Source: Castor canadensis (taxonomy: Eukaryota; Chordata; Mammalia; Rodentia; Castoridae). From it: DNA of 64,000 nt. The stretch is from NCBI RefSeq assembly GCF_047511655.1, contig NC_133405.1, forward strand, positions 93,781,598-93,845,597, read 5' to 3'. This document shows, piece by piece, positions 57,841-64,000 of this stretch. Within the stretch, counting starts at the first letter, position 1. Each line of letters opens with the position of its first letter. The notes beneath the pieces were generated by a model, which was not told the origin of the DNA, ran no database searches, and saw nothing but the letters and a program-made list of their open reading frames with translations. The translations under genes and the position numbers were made by a program.

Positions 57841-59042
57841 ATGACGGGAAGACAGAAAAAACAGGGAAACCAGTTTCCCCACAGCAAAAAATTAGTACAG
57901 GAACCAGAGGGGAATGAAGAAAACAGGGACTCAGATCCAGACTCCAACAAAATGAAGATAAACCATGCCAAAGGACCCAATGAAGCCCACAAGAATAATT
58001 TAAAAGAAGACATACCACAAGTACTCAATGAGAATTTTATACAGATGATACTGGATAGGGTCAACCAAAATGTACAGGAGACACTCAAGAAATTCCAAGA
58101 CAACAAAAATAGAGAATTTGAAAAAGCAAAAGAAGAAATAAAAAAAACCATAGAAGCACTGTATAAACACCAAAGTGAAAGAGAAAACACAATGAACAAA
58201 GAGATATATGAACTCAGGACAAAAAAAGACAACATTACAGAGAAATCCAGCCAGGATATGGAAAACCTCAGAAAAAAGAACGAAACAGAACTGCAAAACA
58301 AAACAGAAGGCCAATCCAGCAGAATAGAACAAACAGAAGACAGAATCTCAGAACTTGAAGATGAAATGGTAAATAAAGGAAAAACTGAAGAACTATTAAT
58401 TAAACAACCCAAGACCTGTGAAAAGAAAATGCAAGAACTCACCAACTCCATCAAAAGACCAAACTTGAGAATCATGGGCATCGAAGAAGGAGAAGTGGTG
58501 CAAGCGAAGGGTATGCGTAATATATTTAACAAAATAATAATGGAAAATTTCCCAAATCTAGAGAAAGATATTCCCATACAGATGCAAGAGGCCTCCAGGA
58601 CACCAAATAGACCAGATCAAAATAGAACTACCCCACGACATATCATCATTAAAACAACAAGTTTAGAAACTAAGGAAAGAATATTGAGGCTGTAAGAGAG
58701 AAAAAACAAATAACATACAAAGGTAAACCCATCAAAATCAGAGCAGACCTCTCAACAAAAACATTAAAAGCAAGAAGAGTGTGGGGTGAGATCTTCCAGG
58801 CACTGAATGAAAATAACTTCAACCCTCGGATACTCTACCCAGCAAAACTATCATTAAAAATAGATGGAGCAACAAAAGTCTTCCATGATAAGCAGAAACT
58901 AAAACAATATGTGACCACAAAGCCACCACTACAAAGGATTCCTCAAGGGATTCTACACTTAGAAAGTGAAACCCAACTTAACCATGAAAAGGCAGGCAGC
59001 ACCAAACCACAGGCAAAGAATAAGCAAGACAGTAGAGAGTAA
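57841..59042 (+). pseudogene. L1 ORF1, single frameshift
   Basis: ORF1 protein is the trimeric RNA-binding chaperone of the L1 particle. The frame at ATG 57841 (MTGRQKKQGNQ) gives a basic N-terminus. A long coiled coil (about residues 45-200, rich in K/E/N) is followed by an RRM-type segment with KRPNLRIMGIEEGE and TPRHIIIKT, the usual ORF1 order. It ends prematurely at 58695. The expected C-terminal domain (ARRVWGEIFQALNENNFNPR, ILYPAKLS) continues in another frame from about 58690 to 59042. Comparison with the minus-strand copy at 53.46 kb shows one A fewer near 58687, so a 1-base deletion explains the break. ATG 57772, upstream in frame, is less likely because the minus-strand copy aligns from 57841. 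Confidence 0.9.
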
Positions 59043-59092
59043 CCTCAACTTAGGTACACACAATCAAACCTTCAAACAACTAAGACAACCAA

Positions 59093-62000
59093 ATGACAGG
59101 AATCACCACATACCTATCAGTACTAACACTTAATGTTAACGGACATAATTCACCCATCAAAAGGCACCGCTTGACGAAATGGATTAAAAAGGAAGATCCA
59201 ACAATTTGTTGCTTACAGGAGACCCATCTCACAAACAGAAATAAGCATAGGCTTAGGATGCAAGGCTGGAAGATGATTTACCAAGCCAATGGCCCCTGAA
59301 ATCAGGCAGGAATAACAATATTTATCTCTGACAAAGTAGACTTCAAACCTACATTGATCAAACGAGATAAAGAAGGACATTCCATACTAATAAAAGGGGA
59401 AACAGACCAAAAGGAAATAATAATTATCAACCTCTATGCACCCAGTGTCAATGCACCCAATTTCATCAAACATACCCTGAAAGACCTAAAAGCATATATA
59501 ATGCCAACACAGTGGTTGTGGGAGACTTTAACACCCCATTATCATCAATAGAATTGTCATCCAAACAAAAAATCAATAAAGAAATCCAAGATCTAAAATA
59601 TGCAATAAATCAAATGGACCTACTTGATGTCTACAGAACATTTCATCCAACTTCTACACAATATACATTCTTCTCAGCAGCCCACGGAACCTTCTCCAAA
59701 ATAGATCATATCCTAGGGCACAAAGCAAGTCTCAACAAATATAAGAAAATAGAAATTATACCGTGCATACTATCTGATCACAATGCAGTAAAAGTAGAAC
59801 TCAACAACAAAAGTAAAGACAAAAAACATGCAAACAGCTGGAAACTAAATAACTCATTACTTAATGAAGAATGGATCATTGATGAAATAAAAGAGGAAAT
59901 TAAAAAGTTCCTGGAAGTCAATGAAAATGAAAACACAACATACTGGAACCTATGGGACACAACTAAGGCAGTCCTGAGAGGAAAGTTTATAGCCATGAGT
60001 GCATATATTAAAAAGACTGAAAGATCACAAATCAATCACCTAATAATACATCTCAAACTCCTAGAAAAACAAGAACAAGCAAATCCCAAAACAAATAGGA
60101 GAGAAATAATAAAAATAAGAGCTGAAATCAATGAAATAGAAACCAAAAAAACCATACAAAGAATTAATGAAACAAAAAGTTGGTTCTTTGAAAAAATAAA
60201 CAAGACCTACAGACCCCTGGCAAACCTGAGTAAAATGAGGAGAGAAAAAACCCAAATTAGTAGAATCAGCAATGCAAAAGGGGAGATAACAACAAACACC
60301 ATGGAAGTCCAGGAAATCATCAGAGACTACTTTGAGAACCTATATTCAAATAAATTTGAAAATCTTAAAGAAATGGACAGATTTCTAGATACATATGACC
60401 AAGAGGAAAAACTGAACCAAGAGGAAATTAATCACCTGAATAGATCTATAACACAAAATGAAATTGAAGCAGCAATCAAGAGTCTCCCCAAAAAGAAAAG
60501 TCCAGAACCTGATGGATTCTCTGCGGAATTCTATCAGACCTTTAAGGAAGAACTGATACCAACTCTCCTTAAACTGTTCCACAAAATAGAAAGGGAAGGA
60601 AAATTGCCAAACACATTTTATGAAGCCAGTATTACACTTATCCCAAAATCAGGCAAAGACACCTCCAAAAAGGAGAACTATAGGCCAATCTCCTTAATGA
60701 ACATGGACACAAAAATCCTCAACAAAATAATGGCAAACCGAATTCAACAACACATCAAAAAGATTATTCACCACGACCAAGTAGGCTTCATCCCAGGGTT
60801 GCAGGGGTGGTTCAACATACGAAAATCAATCAACGTAATAAATCACATTAACAGAAGCAAAGACAAAAACCACTTGATCATCTCAATAGATGCAGAGAAA
60901 GCATTTGAAAAGATCCAACACCATTTCATGATAAAAGCTCTAAGAAAACTAAGAATAGAAGGAAAGTACCTCAACATTATAAAAACTATATATGACAAAC
61001 CTACAGCCAGCATTATACTTAACGGAGGAAACCTGAAACCATTCCCTCGAAAATCAGGAACCAGACAAGGATGCCCATAATCTCCACTCCTATTCAACAT
61101 AGTACTGGAATTCCTAGCCAGAGCAATTAGGCAAGAAGAAGGAATAAAAGGAATACAAATAGGTAAAGAAACTGTCAAAATATCCCTATTTGCAGACGAC
61201 ATGATCCTATACCTTAACGACCCAAAAAACTCTACTCAGAAGCTTCTAGACATCATCAATAGCTATAGCAAGGTAGCAGGATATAAAATCAACATAGAAA
61301 AATCATTAGCATTTCTACACACTAACAATGAGCAAATTGAAAAAGAATGTATGAAAACAATTCCATTTGCAATAGCCTCAAAAAAAATCAAATACCTAGG
61401 TGTAAACCTAACAAAAGATGTGAAAGACCTCTACAAGGAAAACTATACACTTCTGAAGAAAGAGATTGAGAAAGACTATAGAAAGTGGAGAGATCTCCCA
61501 TGCTCATGGATTGGTAGAATCAACATAGTAAAAATGTCTATACTCCCAAAAGTAATCTACATGTTTATTGCAATTCCCACCAAAATTCCAATGGCATTCA
61601 TTAAAGAGATTGAAAAATCTACTGTTAAATTTATATGGAAACACAGGAAGCCACGAATAGCCAAGGCAATACTCAGTCAAAAGAACAATGCAGGAGGTAT
61701 CACAATACCTGACTTCAAACTATATTACAAAGCAATAACAAGAAAAACAGCATGGTACTGGCACAAAAACAGACATGAAGACCAGTGGAACAGAATAGAG
61801 GACCCAGATATGAAGCCACACAACTATAACCAACTTGTCTTTGACAAAGGAGCTAAAAATATACGATGGAGAAATAGCAGCCTCTTCAACAAAAACTGCT
61901 GGGAAAACTGGTTAGCAGTCTGCAAAAAACTGAAACTAGATCCAGGTATATCACCCTATACCAATATTAACTCAAAATGGATCAAGGATCTTAATATCAG

Positions 62001-62919
62001 ACCACAAACTCTAAAGTTGATACAGGAAAGAGTAGGAAATACTCTGGAATTAGTAGGTATAGGTAAGAACTTTCTCAATGAAACCCCAGCAGCACAGTGA
62101 CTAAGAGATAGCATAGACAAATGGGACCTCATAAAACTAAAAAGCTTCTGTTCATCAAAAGAAATGGTCTCTAAACTGAAGAGAACACCCACAGAGTGGG
62201 AGAAAATATTTGCCAGCTATACATCAAACAAAGGACTGATAACCAGAATATATAGGGAACTTAAAAAACTAAATTCTCCCCAAATTAATGAACCAATAAA
62301 GAAATGGGCAAGTGAACTAAACAGAACTTTCTCAAAAGAAGAAATTCAAATGGCCAAAAAACACATGAAAAAATGCTCACCATTTTTAGCAATAAAGGAA
62401 ATCCAAATCAAAACCACACTAAGATTCCACCTCACCCCTGTTACAATAGCCATCATCAGCAACACCACCAACAACAGGTGTTGGCGAGGATGCGGGGAAA
62501 AAGGAACCCTCTTACACTGTTGGTGGGAATGTAAACTAGTACAACCACTCTGGAAAAAAATTTGGAGGCTACTTAAAAAGCTAGACATTGATCTACCATT
62601 TGATCCAGTAATACCACTCTTGGGGATGTACCCAAAACACCGTGACACAGGTTACTCCAAAGGCACCTGCACACCCATGTTTACTGCGGCACTATTCACA
62701 ATAGCCAAGTTATGGAAACAGCCAAGATGCCCCACCACTGACGAATGGATTAAGAAAATGTGGTATCTATACACAATGGAATTTTATGCAGCCATAAAGA
62801 AGAATGAAATATTATCATTCGCTAGTAAATGGATAGAATTGGAGAACATCATTCTGAGTGAGGTTAGCCTGGCCCAAAAGACCAAAAATCGTATGTTCTC
62901 CCTCATATGTGGACATTAG
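59093..62919 (+). pseudogene. L1 ORF2, three stops and one frameshift
   Basis: Endonuclease N-terminus is present: LTLNVNGHNSPIK with the catalytic Asn, and CCLQETHL with the catalytic Glu. A TGA at 59297-59299 interrupts it where the 38.5-kb copy has an Arg codon. A 1-base loss near 59500 shifts the frame; then GDFNTPLSS and SDHNAVK follow. A TAA at 61078-61080 cuts just before the conserved SPLLFN block of the reverse transcriptase; FADD is intact near 61192-61203. A TGA at 62098-62100 follows AAQ. The C-terminal [18 protein letters not shown] motif and terminal FSLICGH are intact. Most sequence is open, so inactivation is recent relative to the minus-strand copy. Confidence 0.93.
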
Positions 62920-63297
62920 ATCAAGGGCAAACACAACAAGGAGATTGGACTTTGAGCACATGATAAAAGCTTTAGCACACAACGGAGGGGTGAAGATAGG
63001 TAAGACACCTGAAAAATTAGTTAGCATTTGTTGCCCTTAATGCAGAGAAACTAAAGCAGATATCTTAAAAGCAACTGAGGCCAATAGGAAAAGGGGACCA
63101 GGAACTAGAGAAAAGGTGAGATCAAAAAGAATTAACCTAGAAGGTAACATACACGCACAGGAAATTACTGTGAGTCAACTCCCTGTATAGCTATCCTTAT
63201 CTCAACCAGCAAAAACCCTTGTTCCTTCCTATTATTGTTTATACTCTCTCTACAACAAAATTAGAAATAAGGGCAAAATAGTGTCTGCTGGGTATTG

Positions 63298-63360
63298 AGG
63301 GGGTAAGGGGGAGAGGGAGGGGGCGGAGTGGGTGGTAAGGGAGGGGGTGGGGGCAGGGTG
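63298..63360 (+). repeat. G-rich tract in L1 3' UTR
   Basis: At least six runs of three or more G within 60 bp (gggggtaagggggagaggg and following). The same tract is at 4268-4333, 33487-33535 and 42518-42575, and as C-runs at 48785-48860. It has the form of a G-quadruplex-forming sequence, a known feature of mammalian L1 3' UTRs. Confidence 0.85.
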
Positions 63361-63408
63361 GAGAAAAGACCCAAGCCTTGTATGCACATATGAATAATAA
63401 AAAAAAGA

Positions 63409-63475
63409 AGTAGCGTGTTTGCCTAGCATGCACAAAGTCCTGAGTTCAATCCTCAGTATCGCCCCCCACCAAAAA
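63409..63475 (+). mobile_element. Truncated ID SINE abutting the L1 tail
   Basis: 'gtttgcctagcatgcacaaa', 'gtcctgagttcaatcctcag', tail 'ccaccaaaaaaag'. The first third of the unit is missing exactly where the L1 tail ends. Confidence 0.85.
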
Positions 63476-64000
63476 AAGCCTGCATTGAAAAACTGAGGCT
63501 TCTTTTTATTGTGCAAATTGTGCAAATACTTTTGTGCCAGCAATGTGACCATAAAGTTATTGACGAATCTTGCCTTAGTCCTTCTATCTGTCCTTCCCTG
63601 CGTCTATGAATGCATGACAAAATGGCCACATCCATGGATCTGAGAAATGTTTAGAGAGCTTCCACAGGCAAGGAATTAAAGCAAATCCACTAAAAGCATC
63701 AGTACTAATCTGTGAGGCAGAACAAGGGTTCCGCTCACTTCAAAGCTTTGTTTCTCTATTGCCTCTTCTGGGCTGAGTCGCCTCCTTTCCTCCTTTGCAC
63801 CTTCTTTGACATGTTTATCACAAGCTCATAAACAAAACTATTCAACCATGTTTTGAAGCATTTTTCTGGCTGCTGAAGCAGTGGAAATCTCTGCACAGAC
63901 AAGAGCAAAACATTACAAAATATCCAAATAACCTAAGTACTACATATCCACTGACTGGTACTTTCCAATGTGTGCATTCCAGAGCAGAAAGAGCAATTTC
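63476..64000. other. No recognised feature
   Basis: Unique-looking sequence to the window edge. Frames of at most 60 codons without motifs. Confidence 0.4.

Larger units (their letters stand above)
56199..63408 (+). mobile_element. Full-length L1, plus strand
   Basis: About 7.2 kb. It starts ggattccaagatggcggcc, with the AAGATGGCGG YY1-type motif. The 5' UTR is about 1.64 kb, then ORF1 (57841-59042), a 50-bp spacer, ORF2 (59093-62919), and a 3' UTR with G-rich tract ending in a short A-rich tail (63398-63408). The 5' UTR carries a roughly 129-bp tandem duplication not present in the minus-strand copy. No convincing target duplication flanks it: the left flank is aagaatggagactgaag and the right flank is a truncated ID SINE. 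Both ORFs carry disabling changes, so it is a recent but dead copy. Confidence 0.9.

Noticed and set aside
57759-58577. 272-codon minus-strand ORF
   Set aside because: Shadow of ORF1 on the opposite strand. The Ser/Phe/Leu-rich translation is the complement of Lys/Glu/Asn codons.

Overview
This is a mammalian, almost certainly rodent, nuclear genomic window that consists largely of retrotransposon sequence and contains no host protein-coding gene I can defend. Clues to lineage are tRNA-derived ID-type SINEs, 7SL-derived B1-type SINEs, and dimers or trimers in which B1 units precede an ID unit. That B1-then-ID order is described for non-muroid rodents (squirrel, dormouse and beaver lineages) rather than for the mouse/rat B4 arrangement. 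The wording of the ID units and the single L1 lineage with a G-rich 3' UTR make a beaver-like genome my best guess, held at about 50%. Old mammal-wide repeats (MIR, L2, L1M-type fragments, a MaLR-like LTR) fill much of the rest.

Layout. 1-6.2 kb: minus-strand L1 pieces, including an odd ORF-less retroposon (L1-like 5' end, two tandem arrays, L1 3' end) and a plus-strand L1 3' end that seems to carry transduced flank. 7.2-8.0 kb: minus-strand ERV-type LTR. 11-14.9 kb: a second copy of the same L1 5' region plus the same upstream flank as at 3.1-6.2 kb, i.e. a local duplication or a 5' transduction, later marked by copy-specific insertions. 15-38 kb: low-density sequence with old L1, L2, MIR, ID and B1 copies, a degenerate 120-bp tandem array, and one unexplained 124-codon cysteine-bearing ORF. 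38.2-43.9 kb: a young 5'-truncated L1 nested in an old L1, leaving an uninterrupted 1300-codon chimeric ORF2. 44-48.7 kb: microsatellites, SINEs, MIR and a MaLR-like LTR. 48.7-63.4 kb: two full-length L1s head to head (minus 48746-55672, plus 56199-63408), only about 526 bp apart.

The only gene system here is L1 itself: ORF1 (RNA-binding chaperone) and ORF2 (endonuclease plus reverse transcriptase). Neither full-length copy is intact. The minus copy is broken in several frames. The plus copy has one frameshift in ORF1, and three stops and one frameshift in ORF2. Both 5' UTRs carry a long antisense ORF, reminiscent of but not homologous by inspection to primate ORF0. Coordinates of old repeats are approximate because they were read by eye.
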